The position numbers were made by a program, and so were the translations under genes. 49,090 nt of DNA, taken from assembly GCA_002716625.1 (NCBI GenBank), contig PBAS01000006.1:1-49090 (forward strand), in the 5' to 3' direction. Below are positions 26,353 to 36,086 of the stretch, piece by piece. The stretch is from Phycisphaeraceae bacterium. Its GTDB lineage: Bacteria; Planctomycetota; Phycisphaerae; Phycisphaerales; Phycisphaeraceae. The notes below the pieces were generated by a model that saw nothing but the letters and a program-made list of their open reading frames with translations, was not told where the DNA came from and did no database searches. The stretch's first letter is position 1, and the number at the start of each line of letters is the position of its first letter.

Positions 26353-28011
26353 ATGCCCCGAACACTATACACCTACATTCTCAAGGACCTCATCCGACTT
26401 CTCGTGTTGTCAAGCACAGTGCTTGTCCTGGTCATAAGTTTTGCTGCTGCAATTGAACCGCTCACCAAAGGGCAACTGGGACCATGGCTATTAATCAAAT
26501 ACGTCCTTTACGGGATTCCAACTACATTAACCGTTGTCTTGCCATTTTCCTGCGCATATGCAGCGACTATCGTCTTTACACGAATGGCCACTGACAATGA
26601 GATCATGGCATGTTCTGCTAGCGGCCTGAGCTATCGATCAATCTTGATTCCGGTTGCAGTGGTGGGCCTGCTGCTCTGTGGGTCACTGTACTACCTTAGT
26701 AATTGGGTCGTGCCGTGGTTTTACCACCGGTTGGAACTTATGCTGCATCGGGATCTACCTTCATTGATTGTGGAGCATGTAAAAACCGGAAGACCACTGG
26801 CAATCGGCGACGGCAACGTCATGTATGCCGATTCGGCTGACGAATTAGTGCCAAGCACCGGACCGGTTGATACTGGCGTTGCGCCCTATCGTCTGATCAT
26901 GGTTCGCGGCGTTGCCATTGGCAAATTTGATCGCCAACACATACTGCGTGACATTACGACCACCTCCGAAGCAGATATCTATCTTTACCGCCATGAAGGG
27001 CATACTTGGGCGCAACTACACTTACAGAACGTGATGACACTAAATCAACTGACGGGGAACTATGCCACAATAAAAAAGCCCCAGATTCGCCCCTTCGCCG
27101 TTCCCAGCCCGTTTAAGGACGACCCACGATTCTTGAGCTGGCCCAATTTGGTCCGGCTGGCAACCGAACCTCGGCACTACGAGCCAGTGCAACGAAAGAG
27201 CCACCAACTCGCTCGGCACATGGCCCAACACAGGCTCCTGGGGTTCATGACCACTCACTTAGACCGATCCATTGGTAACGGCACCGTTATATTACAAGCC
27301 GATGAACACGAACAATACATACTCAGCACTCCAAGTGTTGAGTTGCTCAAAACAGGGTTGTATCTAAGCGGCAACAACGATCAGCCGGTACGAGTCGAGC
27401 GGCGTTCTCATGGGCTTCTTGCACTTGTCTATGAATCTCCCTCAGCAGATCTTTCTATAAAAGTGAGTCCCGAACAGCCTGAACCAATGATCAAACTGGA
27501 AATGGCAGCCGTCACCGTCACTGATCGATCCAGCCAGAACAGAAAGACCCAAAAGAAAGCACAAGTCATTCGCAATATCCGTTGGCCGCAGCCGATTCTA
27601 CAACCTCTATTGGCCCAATCCCCCAGAGAGATGCGTGCCCAAGCACGCATGTATTTTCGTGATTCGGTAACCGTCCAGCAGGCGGACAAGATCCTGTATG
27701 ACAGCATTGACAAACTGCGCCGAAAGATCAAGGGACATATTCATGAACGCGCAGCGTTGTCAGGTACTAATATTTTCGTGCTCCTGCTGGGATCGCTACT
27801 TAGCATTTACCTGCGCGGATCGACACCGCTAACCATTTACTTTTGGACCTTTGTGCTAACGGCAATATCCGTTTTTGTAACACGCAGCGGAGAGAACGTG
27901 GCCTCTGACGCGAATTCCAGTGTTGTTCTCGGGCTATCGATCATTCATCTTGGCAACCTGGTGCTCTGTGCCGTAGTGATCGGAATCTACTGGAAGCTAT
28001 CTCGAAACTAA
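26353..28011 (+). CDS. lptF: LptF/LptG-family permease, large version
   Basis: A 552-residue YjgP/YjgQ permease, the inner-membrane part of the Lpt machine that extracts LPS and passes it to the periplasmic bridge. The first helix begins after MPRTLYTYILKDLIRLL, followed by GIPTTLTVVLPFSCAYA and MATDNEIMACSASGLSYRSI, the family loop. The C-terminus has three more helices. Length exceeds the usual 350-390 because of an expanded periplasmic region (about residues 120-450), including a polar RSSQNRKTQKKAQ stretch. ATG at 26353 fits the family start; a TTG at 26329 adds eight residues. Three bases separate it from the next gene. Confidence 0.85.
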   Translation: MPRTLYTYILKDLIRLLVLSSTVLVLVISFAAAIEPLTKGQLGPWLLIKYVLYGIPTTLTVVLPFSCAYAATIVFTRMATDNEIMACSASGLSYRSILIPVAVVGLLLCGSLYYLSNWVVPWFYHRLELMLHRDLPSLIVEHVKTGRPLAIGDGNVMYADSADELVPSTGPVDTGVAPYRLIMVRGVAIGKFDRQHILRDITTTSEADIYLYRHEGHTWAQLHLQNVMTLNQLTGNYATIKKPQIRPFAVPSPFKDDPRFLSWPNLVRLATEPRHYEPVQRKSHQLARHMAQHRLLGFMTTHLDRSIGNGTVILQADEHEQYILSTPSVELLKTGLYLSGNNDQPVRVERRSHGLLALVYESPSADLSIKVSPEQPEPMIKLEMAAVTVTDRSSQNRKTQKKAQVIRNIRWPQPILQPLLAQSPREMRAQARMYFRDSVTVQQADKILYDSIDKLRRKIKGHIHERAALSGTNIFVLLLGSLLSIYLRGSTPLTIYFWTFVLTAISVFVTRSGENVASDANSSVVLGLSIIHLGNLVLCAVVIGIYWKLSRN

Positions 28012-28014
28012 AAC

Positions 28015-29169
28015 ATGACTGTGCTTGATCGTTATATTACGCGCCAGCTCCTGATCAATTTCTTCATATTGCTCGTTGTGCTGTTCGCTCTAATTATCCT
28101 CTTCGATCTTGTCTTAAATCTAGATGAGTTCCTTGAGGTCACGCAACAACCGCTTAATGCTGATGAAATTCTTTCATCCCCGCAATCTGTTTCCAACGTC
28201 TGGTTACGATTGCGACACACTGCATGGCTGATCCTGGATTGGCATGCCCCGTTAAGTGCACTGGCTTATGTTCACCTTAGTGGTTTGTTGGTTTTAGGAG
28301 CGATGGGATTTACATTCTGCGAACTAACACGGCGTGGTGAACTGATTGCCGTCATGGGCAGTGGGGTGAGCCTCTACCGAGTCGCTGCACCGGTACTGGT
28401 GATCGGTTGCGGCCTGAATCTAATCTCGCTGCCCATCCAGGAACTGGTGATCCCTCCGTTAGCTACGAAACTGGCACGTAGCCATCAGCAAATCGGGCTT
28501 CCCAGCATTCATAGTTTCCCGATCCAGTTTGCTCCCGATGGGGATGGGCGACTTGTCAGTGCAAGTCGATTCGATCCGCAACAGGAAATGCTAACCAACG
28601 TGCACATTCTAGAACGCGAGGAATCCGGACTTCCCCGGTCAGTTATCACGGCCGACCAGGGATTATGGGATCAAGACCGAACCGGCTGGGATCTCCTGGG
28701 CGGATACCGACAGACACCTACCCGCCCATCAGATCTCAATCACAACATTGCTGTTGGGGAACCGCCACAAGTAGATTTCTGGCCTTCAAGTTTGACGCCT
28801 CAAACATTGATTGCACGCCAGCAGCAAAGCTATCCACAATTCCTGAGTATCGCGGAGTTACAAAGGCTTGCCAAAAACGCCGGAATCCCAGCTGCTCAGG
28901 CCAGCAGCATCATACATAAGAGATTAAGCATCACGGTCGTCAACCTTCTAGTTCTCATGATGGGACTGCCGTTTTTCCTAGGACGTGAGCCGGTCAACTT
29001 GGTCTCTAGGACAATCCAAGCAGTTGCATTGTGCCTAGGCGCATGGTTGTCCTGTTATGTTGTCCTGCAACTAAGCGCTGACCAACTCAATCCCGTGACC
29101 GCGGCATGGCTACCGGTTGTAATCTACCTCCCCATTGCGGCCTATCTCATGCAGCGGATCAAGACCTAA
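28015..29169 (+). CDS. lptG: LptF/LptG-family permease, second subunit
   Basis: A 384-residue YjgP/YjgQ permease of normal length. N-terminal LDRYITRQLLINFFILLVVLFALIILFD is the hallmark first helix, GFTFCELTRRGELIAVMGSGVSLYRV the cytoplasmic coupling loop contacting the ATPase LptB, and residues about 300-384 the final three helices. It should pair with the larger permease encoded 3 bases upstream. The ATPase lptB is not in this window. The pair supports an LPS-bearing outer membrane in this organism. Confidence 0.88.
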   Translation: MTVLDRYITRQLLINFFILLVVLFALIILFDLVLNLDEFLEVTQQPLNADEILSSPQSVSNVWLRLRHTAWLILDWHAPLSALAYVHLSGLLVLGAMGFTFCELTRRGELIAVMGSGVSLYRVAAPVLVIGCGLNLISLPIQELVIPPLATKLARSHQQIGLPSIHSFPIQFAPDGDGRLVSASRFDPQQEMLTNVHILEREESGLPRSVITADQGLWDQDRTGWDLLGGYRQTPTRPSDLNHNIAVGEPPQVDFWPSSLTPQTLIARQQQSYPQFLSIAELQRLAKNAGIPAAQASSIIHKRLSITVVNLLVLMMGLPFFLGREPVNLVSRTIQAVALCLGAWLSCYVVLQLSADQLNPVTAAWLPVVIYLPIAAYLMQRIKT

Positions 29170-29485
29170 AAGCCATGTGTTGCAGATGATCTATACCTAT
29201 GGCGCAAAAATAGAGAACTTCAATCTGAATAAAGGTTGAAATCTCTTCTTCGTAACACGATTCATACCAGTACTTCACGCATCCAAACACCCGCGGCTCA
29301 ATACAGGAAATTGGTGAAATACTCAATAGGGCGACCCACATCCCAGGCAAACAGTAAATCACCGGTTTGCTTTACGAAAACATTGACGTCAAGCACCAGC
29401 AGTTTTTTTCACCAGCAACACTTTGATAGGATGCCAAACCTGAACTGAATTGCCTAAGGTGAATGCCATTACTATTCTTTGAATC
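29170..29485. other. Intergenic stretch before trpA
   Basis: About 316 bases with no gene supported. TTGACG at 29383-29388 resembles a -35 box but no good -10 is found at the right spacing. The A/T-rich block 29400-29412 contains a seven-T run without a hairpin upstream. No trp leader peptide with tandem Trp codons was seen. Confidence 0.45.
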
Positions 29486-30313
29486 ATGCATCGAATCGAC
29501 CAGATATTTTCTGACTTGCGAGCCCGGGGTCAAAAGACCTTGATGCCATTCGTTACTGCTGGCGATCCAGACCTTGCAACAACTGAATCGCTGCTTGGTG
29601 CATTTGAGCGTGCTGGCGCAACAGTATGCGAACTGGGAATCCCATTCTCAGATCCCATTGCCGATGGACCAGTGATGCAAGCATCAATGGCGTATGCACT
29701 TCAAAATGGGATCCAAACATGTGATGTTCTGGAAATGGTGGCGCGGTGCCGTCAAAACACAACCCTTGGCTTGGTAGCCATGGTCAGTTTTTCAATTGTT
29801 TACCGCCTTGGAGCAAAAAAATTCTTTAAGGAGGCAAAAAGTGCGGGAATCGATGGCCTGATCATCCCTGATTTGCCTTTAGAAGAGTCCCCACGAATCA
29901 GCGACTTGCTCGGCGCCGAAGGCCTTACCTGTACCATGCTGATTGCCCCAACGACATCGGCAGATCGTGCCGAACGGATTGTCCAATCTTGTACTGGCTT
30001 TGTCTACCTACTGGCCCGTTCAGGACTAACCGGCGAACAGAAGACGCTGGCGGCAGATCTACCCAGCCACATTCGAAACATAAGATCCATCACAGACCTA
30101 CCCATTGTGGTGGGATTTGGAATTTCCAACGCCCAGCAGGTCCAGGAAGTTACCGGAATCGCTGATGGCGCAATCGTCGCATCAGCCATTATGCGCCGGG
30201 TTGGTGCATGTCGCAACGAACCAACTGACCAACTTGTGACCCAAATTCAAGAGTTTGTTACCGGACTTGCCGAAGGGTTGGATCCAACTGGAATGCGACC
30301 AACACCCGAATAA
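29486..30313 (+). CDS. trpA: Tryptophan synthase alpha subunit
   Basis: A 275-residue TIM-barrel lyase that cleaves indole-3-glycerol phosphate to indole and glyceraldehyde 3-phosphate. Catalytic E49 (CELGIPFSDP) and D60 (IADGPVMQA) occupy exactly the numbers of the enteric enzyme; the substrate-phosphate loop GFGISNAQQV and the LLARSGLTGEQ loop are also present. It should work with TrpB, which passes indole on through a tunnel; trpB and the rest of the pathway are not in this window, so the gene is unlinked. ATG at 29486 gives the standard N-terminus. Confidence 0.96.
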   Translation: MHRIDQIFSDLRARGQKTLMPFVTAGDPDLATTESLLGAFERAGATVCELGIPFSDPIADGPVMQASMAYALQNGIQTCDVLEMVARCRQNTTLGLVAMVSFSIVYRLGAKKFFKEAKSAGIDGLIIPDLPLEESPRISDLLGAEGLTCTMLIAPTTSADRAERIVQSCTGFVYLLARSGLTGEQKTLAADLPSHIRNIRSITDLPIVVGFGISNAQQVQEVTGIADGAIVASAIMRRVGACRNEPTDQLVTQIQEFVTGLAEGLDPTGMRPTPE

Positions 30314-30385
30314 ACACTTGTAAGCATTTAATATTAAAACATTTACATGGATTATCATTCGCGGAATAATCCCAGGCAAAGTGTT
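30313..30385 (+). terminator. Nested inverted repeats just after trpA, possible 3' structure
   Basis: Outer arms AACACTT (30313-30319) and AAGTGTT (30379-30385) enclose GGATTAT (30349-30355) / ATAATCC (30366-30372) and the 12-base palindrome TTTAATATTAAA (30327-30338). It begins on the last base of the trpA stop codon. No T-run follows, so intrinsic termination is doubtful; it may stabilise the mRNA end. Confidence 0.3.
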
Positions 30386-30433
30386 ATTGCCGTCATTTAA
30401 ATGGATCAAACAGGAAAACCAGGGGGCGGTAAG

Positions 30434-30605
30434 ACCTCCATGTGCAAACCCAGCACTATGACCACATTATTGTGGTAATGATTTTTATGTTTCCGTGCGC
30501 TGATGTACCACACCTTGTTGCGCCGATGGAGGTTAAGTGCTTAAATCGTCGGTGGTTGCCCCATGGGATATGGGGAAAACACTGAACTGGTGCCAAGGTG
30601 TACCA
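30434..30605 (+). ncRNA. Structured leader or small RNA candidate upstream of secreted TPR gene
   Basis: A nested set of perfect helices: ACCACA/TGTGGT hairpin (30461-30476, loop TTAT, followed by AATGATTTTT); ATGGAGGT (30526-30533) complementary to ACCTCCAT (30434-30441); ACACCTTG (30510-30517) closing with CAAGGTGT (30594-30601); inside it CGCCGA/TCGGTG (30521-30526, 30549-30554) and CCCCAT-GGGAT-ATGGGG (30559-30575). TGTACCA is directly repeated at 30504 and 30599. Alternative pairings exclude each other (30526-30533 is used twice), as expected for a switch. It lies 24 bases before the ATG of the next gene. No known riboswitch class was recognised. Confidence 0.4.
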
Positions 30606-30628
30606 GCAGGCTAGGAGTCACTTTATAA

Positions 30629-33055
30629 ATGTTGCGTTGGGTATGTAAAGCAATACAGATATTGACTGCCGTGGCGTTGCTAGCAGGCAGTGGTCATATT
30701 TTCGCGTATGCCGCCAAAGCGGAAACTTATACCATCAATGGCAAGACCATGGTTGGTGACCAGTTGGTCCGGCGGGCAGTAATCATTAGCGGTTCGACCA
30801 ATACACCACGCCCCGATCAACTGGATCGATCCGCCATCCTGCTGGATCTGGCATTACAAATGGATGAAACGAATGCCGAGATTTGGCGGCTGCGATATGA
30901 ACTGGCTGAATTGATTAACGACACTGAAGGTCATATCGATGCGCTCACCAGGTACTGTGATCTACGCCCCACCGACGATGCAGCCCAGCTAAAACTCGTG
31001 TTTGCCCGCATCAGTCGCTTGCAGACGATGCAGGACCGTGTTGCAACGGCTCAACGCGTCTTGACCAGCAAAGCGACGAAGAATTTCACTCCGGCGTTCC
31101 ATTCTCGCCTCGCCTCACTCGTGGCTGGCGGTGCAGCTGAAATTGGAGATGACAAACTTTTTCGTCAATACCTGGCCCAGGCATTACAACTGGATGCTAC
31201 CAACCGCACTGCCGCCGAGATGCAATATGAATTTATAACCCGGCGCCAGTCATCCAACCTTGAAGTTGCAATGGCCATGATGCAATTGATTCGCACCGCG
31301 CCATTCGATGAATCGATCCGCATCCCATTTGCTCGGTTCCTATTAGCACAAGGTATGTACAAGGCAGCCGCCCAGCAATTGAGTATCGCCAATCGCTTTA
31401 ATCCTTTAGTTTCAGATTCATCTGCACTATTCGACTGGTGCCTGAGTCTTGCCGCCTCTGGCGACTCAAATAGTGCCATTACGTTACTCAACTTGGCAGA
31501 GGCACAAAATGCCGAGACGCCACCCGTTGAGCAGGATGTAACAACACCAACATCACCGCAAACCCCACCCGTTGAGGTTGGATTAGATCTGGATCTTGAA
31601 TTACTACGATTAACAATCCTTGACCGTGGCGGGTGGGCTGCTACAGCAGATGGAGCATTTGGCCGCATCACCCAGAAGTTACAGGCAAAGATCGACCAAG
31701 GTCACCCACAAGCACAACAAGATCTGGCTTGGCTTGCCGTCTTATTCAACCGCCACGATAAGGGAGCGGACCTTCTTGGGGATATACCTGGGGACCAAAA
31801 AGAGAATGAATCGTGGATCCAACTTGTCCGGGGCTGGACCGCTCTTCATGAAAACCAGCTGCAAAAGGCTGCCCATATTCTCAAACCCCTTATTAAGCAC
31901 GACCCATTTGCTGCATATGGCTATTCCAAAACTCTCACCACGGATGAAGAGCAAACCGAACGACACCGCCTCCTCAGGTCTGTTATACAGATGTCTCCGG
32001 GTCACATCGCGGGACTGTTCGCAGCCATTGATCACGTACAGGAAAATCGAACAATAAAACTTAGTAACGAGGCCGCCCAAATTGCCAAAATTTATGACCA
32101 ATGGCCACGTAGTATCCGGGAACCCAACAATAAAGAAGCGCCTCTACTTAAATTTGATGTTGTTATTAGTCCAAAGACTGCAAGCTATCTACAACCGCTC
32201 TGGGCTACTGTGCATATTGGTAATCTTACCGGCGGACCACTGGCCATCGGTCAGCCCGGCGCCATTCCTGCAAATGTAATGATCGTGCCTTCACGACAGC
32301 TGATTGGCGATATACGGGATATTCCGCCAATTATTGTAAACATGAACCGGCAACTACGGCTGGATGCTGGGCAAACCATCACGGCGCAGGTACGCCTTGA
32401 CTGGTCCGTAATGGGGGTACTGCTGGATCGGGCGCCAACCGACCGCATTGGATTGTCGTTTGCATCGCTACTGGCACCAATTCCCACCGGGTCGGGGCCC
32501 CCGGAAATAGGACCCGTCGGCGCTATTGACAATGATCGTTTCGTTGAGCGATATGGCTTCTCGCCCACAACCGAACAGGTTGGTGAATGGATCAACAGCC
32601 ATAATAACCCTGACCCGATCGAACGACTCCGCGCTTTAGCAAGGATTTGTAATCTTGCTCCACGACTCGCGGACAATGAGGAAATGCAGGACTATAGCGA
32701 ACAGATCTATGCAACTCTTAACCGGATCTTTCCGAATCTTGCCCCCCACGAACAGGCATGGATCCTTTTTTTCCTGAGCAATGACGAGGCCGTCAAACAA
32801 TCACTTGGCATCGTCCATGACACTGCACAACGCAGTGATGATCCACTTGTGCGGATTGCCTACACCATTATGCAGGTCAATGACCCTTCGTCATCAGTTC
32901 TCAATGCGGGCATGCGTCACAGCAACCTGAAAATCAAGCGCTTCTCTGAAGCCACACGCACCGGAATCATTAAAAATCGTGAAGCTGAAATTGAGTTTAG
33001 AAAGCAGCAAAAGCAGCTATTACGCAAACAGCAAGACCTTCAAGAACTGCGCTAA
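30629..33055 (+). CDS. Secreted TPR-repeat protein of unknown function
   Basis: An 808-residue protein with an N-terminal signal peptide (about residues 1-27, LTAVALLAGSGHIFAYA) and alpha-helical TPR-like repeats over about residues 60-480 (LDLALQMDETNAEIWRLRYELAE; QYLAQALQLDATNRTAAEMQ; QDLAWLAVLFNRHDKGADLL). A linker of Thr/Pro-rich residues lies near 300. A beta-rich part (about 500-620) precedes a last helical part with a charged C-terminus (EIEFRKQQKQLLRKQQDLQELR is shortened here). It is probably periplasmic and a scaffold; I do not recognise a family with known function. TAGGAG lies 11 bases ahead of the ATG. It is preceded by the structured leader. Confidence 0.7.
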   Translation: MLRWVCKAIQILTAVALLAGSGHIFAYAAKAETYTINGKTMVGDQLVRRAVIISGSTNTPRPDQLDRSAILLDLALQMDETNAEIWRLRYELAELINDTEGHIDALTRYCDLRPTDDAAQLKLVFARISRLQTMQDRVATAQRVLTSKATKNFTPAFHSRLASLVAGGAAEIGDDKLFRQYLAQALQLDATNRTAAEMQYEFITRRQSSNLEVAMAMMQLIRTAPFDESIRIPFARFLLAQGMYKAAAQQLSIANRFNPLVSDSSALFDWCLSLAASGDSNSAITLLNLAEAQNAETPPVEQDVTTPTSPQTPPVEVGLDLDLELLRLTILDRGGWAATADGAFGRITQKLQAKIDQGHPQAQQDLAWLAVLFNRHDKGADLLGDIPGDQKENESWIQLVRGWTALHENQLQKAAHILKPLIKHDPFAAYGYSKTLTTDEEQTERHRLLRSVIQMSPGHIAGLFAAIDHVQENRTIKLSNEAAQIAKIYDQWPRSIREPNNKEAPLLKFDVVISPKTASYLQPLWATVHIGNLTGGPLAIGQPGAIPANVMIVPSRQLIGDIRDIPPIIVNMNRQLRLDAGQTITAQVRLDWSVMGVLLDRAPTDRIGLSFASLLAPIPTGSGPPEIGPVGAIDNDRFVERYGFSPTTEQVGEWINSHNNPDPIERLRALARICNLAPRLADNEEMQDYSEQIYATLNRIFPNLAPHEQAWILFFLSNDEAVKQSLGIVHDTAQRSDDPLVRIAYTIMQVNDPSSSVLNAGMRHSNLKIKRFSEATRTGIIKNREAEIEFRKQQKQLLRKQQDLQELR

Positions 33056-33188
33056 GACCACTTCGACAACCCCATGCCTAACGTGACAAGTTGGGGGATT
33101 CCACTGGACTCGTGCCCACCATACAAATGGGCCCAAATACCATCCCCAAAATACGGCGATCGGCAATGAAAAACTTCAATACTTGATA

Positions 33189-34544
33189 CTAAAGCCGTGC
33201 CTGGTCAATTTGTTTTTGGTAGCTGTTCAGGTAATTCTGATAAGCCTTGGCAATATCGACAATGGATGAGTCGCCCTCTTGTAGATCACTGGCTAACTGC
33301 CTTGACTCTTCCAGAACCACAATGGCTTCCTGTATGAGTCCGTGTTGCTCTTTGACGACCCCAGTAGCTGTATCCCGGATGACCTCTAATTGGGCGTGAA
33401 CATGCCGTTCTGTCTGATCGGCTGTAAATAATATGGTCCGACCATAACTACCAGCAATCGCAATCTGCTGTGTGACCACGTGCAACCAAGTAAGGTTTGC
33501 GCTTAATCTATCCAATTCAATGCTGGATTGTTCGCGGCGATTTCGTGAGCGAGCTGTTGACAGGATCCCAATCGCATCGTCGGCCATAGCGGCTGATAAC
33601 TCAAGAACTGATGTGACGTTCTCAACATACTGCTCCTGAACCGATTGAAACCGGTTAAACATTTCATGACTTAGTTCTTGCATCCTCTGGACAGCTGCCT
33701 CTCGAAAACCTTTATCTTTTCTCTGGTGATCCTGCATTAATTTAATCTGGTGACCAAGCCATACAGAAGACTCCTCCGCCGATGAATTGCGGCGTTCTTC
33801 GATATACAGTTGGCTTTGCAACTTGTCGCGTTTTACTGCCAGCGTCTGGATATCCATCTCTTTGGATGCTGCATTTCGGTTGGTATCAGCAGCTCGTATG
33901 TATAGTTCATATCGACTGCCTTGAGGTGCGGTAAATGCATCACGTCGCAATTGCCCCGCACGACCAATCAATGCATCCTTGTCCGCACGCAAGCCTGCAA
34001 TCTGTTTCTCTAATTTATCAATCGATCGCCTCAACGATTCCTCATTCCGTGCCGATATCTCCTCTTGGCCCTCAACTGCCTGCTTGCTTGACTGCAATCG
34101 ATCCAATGCAGAGCTGCCATCAACGTCCAACACCGCCACCTGTGCACTGATCCGATTGATCTGCGCGATATCATCGAGAAGATAAGCAACATCATTTGCT
34201 GCCCGCCCCCAGTGGGTCAGTGCATTTCGTGCGTAATGATAGGCGGTTGATTTGTAATAGTCCGCGAGCAACCGGCTAACTGCAGTTTTCTGATCCCCGG
34301 TTGTGGCTATTACTGCCTCGTTGAGCGCCAGAATCACATCTTTGATCTGCTTCTGGCGATAGACCTGAAGATCCATCGGGGAAGCATTCTTGGGCACAAA
34401 ACCGCGCTCCGCTTCCCTGATTTTTTCTATCGCCAAATCAATCTTCTCAAGGCCCTGACGCTGCCTGGCAGCCTCCTGGTCGCCACAGCCAGCTAAAAGA
34501 GCCGAAACACAACACAACATCCATATAAAATATCTGGCCACCAT
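33189..34544 (-). CDS. Coiled-coil lipoprotein of unknown function
   Basis: A 451-residue protein. From ATG 34544 the signal peptide ends in the lipobox LLAGC (Cys20 or so), so a mature lipid-anchored protein is expected; AAGGA sits 4 bases before that ATG, which supports it over the longer frame to 34607. The rest is almost wholly alpha-helical with long heptad-rich parts (LDRLQSSKQAVEGQEEISAR; LRRSIDKLEKQIAGLRADKD; IEERRNSSAEESSVWLGHQ). No enzyme motif is visible. It may act as an envelope tether or a partner of the downstream-facing genes; function is unknown. Confidence 0.7.
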   Translation of the reverse strand: MVARYFIWMLCCVSALLAGCGDQEAARQRQGLEKIDLAIEKIREAERGFVPKNASPMDLQVYRQKQIKDVILALNEAVIATTGDQKTAVSRLLADYYKSTAYHYARNALTHWGRAANDVAYLLDDIAQINRISAQVAVLDVDGSSALDRLQSSKQAVEGQEEISARNEESLRRSIDKLEKQIAGLRADKDALIGRAGQLRRDAFTAPQGSRYELYIRAADTNRNAASKEMDIQTLAVKRDKLQSQLYIEERRNSSAEESSVWLGHQIKLMQDHQRKDKGFREAAVQRMQELSHEMFNRFQSVQEQYVENVTSVLELSAAMADDAIGILSTARSRNRREQSSIELDRLSANLTWLHVVTQQIAIAGSYGRTILFTADQTERHVHAQLEVIRDTATGVVKEQHGLIQEAIVVLEESRQLASDLQEGDSSIVDIAKAYQNYLNSYQKQIDQARL

Positions 34545-34667
34545 AAGGTCCTTGTTTATGGCTCCGGCTCGGCCGTAAACACCCGGCCGCCCACCGCAAC
34601 TTCCCACTACGATAACGTAAAATGCAAGAATGAATCAACACCCATGGTTTGGCTGGGCCAACCTGGC

Positions 34668-35978
34668 CTACTGCTGGGCTCCTAGCGGGGTATTTGTCGG
34701 ACTCTCCGTATCTTGCGGCCGGGAAACACCCAAATCATCGAACTTAATCAGGTAGTTGGGCGGCCGCTTCGAATAAAGGGACCTGATCCAATCCTCCATC
34801 ATTTTTATTCTCGGATCGTTCCGGCGACGAAAATTAGGCTGCCACCCATCCACCTCGGGGTGGGCTTCGGATGCTGCTGATCGCGGCAAGCCATATTGAA
34901 TCAGTAATGAATTCTTTGGTTGCCCCCGATCGATCAGGTCAAACTTGCCCGCTGAACGATGGGAATCCAAGATAAAGAAATTCGTATAAACGGTCTCATC
35001 ACTAATTGGCTTGGTCCGAAAGAGAAACAGTTTTCCAGCCTTGGACCCACCGTGGCAACCCGCTGTACCGCAATAATTGATGACATAATTTTTGTGAATC
35101 TTGGTACGAAATGTCCGCAGTGCAGGTGGGTCCGTTTTAACAACAACCTCGCTGTACAATGAACGAATCTCTGGATTCGTTTGGCTGAGCTCAAATATTA
35201 TCGCCAGTTGCTCGTGATTTCTGAGAGACAGGAATCGTTTTTGATTACGTGCACCCAATAGCTGGGGATCATCTCCAGCGTACTCATCCAAAACTTTCCT
35301 GATAGTCTTCGAAGAAATTTGCACAACAGGCTTCAGTTTCAAGTCAATCTCAAAGAGACGAATCAGATTCAACTGCTTGCGGGTTAGACGCTGGGATGAA
35401 TTCCGATATGACGCACCATTCGAGCCAGATACCCCACTCGTTACTGGTAGTTTATTCGATTTATCAGCCCCGCTGGAATCCTCAGATTTCTTGCTCTCAA
35501 GTTTCTCACGCTTTTCAATCACACCAGCCAGGGTGATGACACGCTGATCATCTGGAAATTGTTGGCGAAGACCCTTCAATTCAGACTGCGCAAGCCGATA
35601 CAAACCTCGTTCATACAGCCAATAGGACAATTTATAACGGCCATTTAGATCATCATCTTTTAGTTTTTCTCGCCGTAGAGCATATTCCTCCGCCGGTGAG
35701 CTTCGTGGCTCCACCTTGCTAATCCTGGTTCGGGGGATAGGAAGATTTCGACCGCGGACCTTGATCGTAATTACATCTGCCGATTTGCCAATCAACTCGC
35801 CTTCGTACTGCTTGCCATCCTCAAGAGTAACCGCCACGTAATCGCCTTGACTGATTCCCACCAAGCAGGCCAGCAGAAGCATCAGGGCCATGAGGTTGCG
35901 ACGGACCAATCCCATATTGCGGAGTCGCCTAATACCGCCGAACGGGGACGATCGAAGAATCCGGGGTGGAGTCTGCAT
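34668..35978 (-). CDS. Secreted protein with CX4CH haem-type motif and N-terminal SH3-like region
   Basis: A 436-residue protein with a basic N-tail and a hydrophobic segment (MALMLLLACLVGISQ) that acts as a signal or anchor. Next is a short beta-rich stretch (VAVTLEDGKQYEGELIGKSADVITIKV), resembling a small SH3/LSM-like barrel, then a helical TPR-like part, a Ser-rich linker near residue 175 and a C-terminal domain with YCGTAGCHGG, a CX4CH cytochrome-like motif, plus later lysine/arginine-rich helices. Covalent haem attachment is therefore possible but unproved; only one motif is seen. The ATG at 35978 has AGGAAA 8 bases before it; a second ATG at 35915 also precedes the hydrophobic segment. 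Confidence 0.62.
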   Translation of the reverse strand: MQTPPRILRSSPFGGIRRLRNMGLVRRNLMALMLLLACLVGISQGDYVAVTLEDGKQYEGELIGKSADVITIKVRGRNLPIPRTRISKVEPRSSPAEEYALRREKLKDDDLNGRYKLSYWLYERGLYRLAQSELKGLRQQFPDDQRVITLAGVIEKREKLESKKSEDSSGADKSNKLPVTSGVSGSNGASYRNSSQRLTRKQLNLIRLFEIDLKLKPVVQISSKTIRKVLDEYAGDDPQLLGARNQKRFLSLRNHEQLAIIFELSQTNPEIRSLYSEVVVKTDPPALRTFRTKIHKNYVINYCGTAGCHGGSKAGKLFLFRTKPISDETVYTNFFILDSHRSAGKFDLIDRGQPKNSLLIQYGLPRSAASEAHPEVDGWQPNFRRRNDPRIKMMEDWIRSLYSKRPPNYLIKFDDLGVSRPQDTESPTNTPLGAQQ

Positions 35979-36086
35979 TGTGAATGTTTCCTGACTACGC
36001 CCAGCCCGTGAAAGTTGGAATCCAGCCCCCAATTCACGCCCACCCCATCGAGTTGCGACACCATCTGCTGAATGATTTTGCGTGAT

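Noticed and set aside
29383..29412. TTGACG as a trpA promoter
   Set aside because: No acceptable -10 box 16-18 bases downstream; only a T-run is present.
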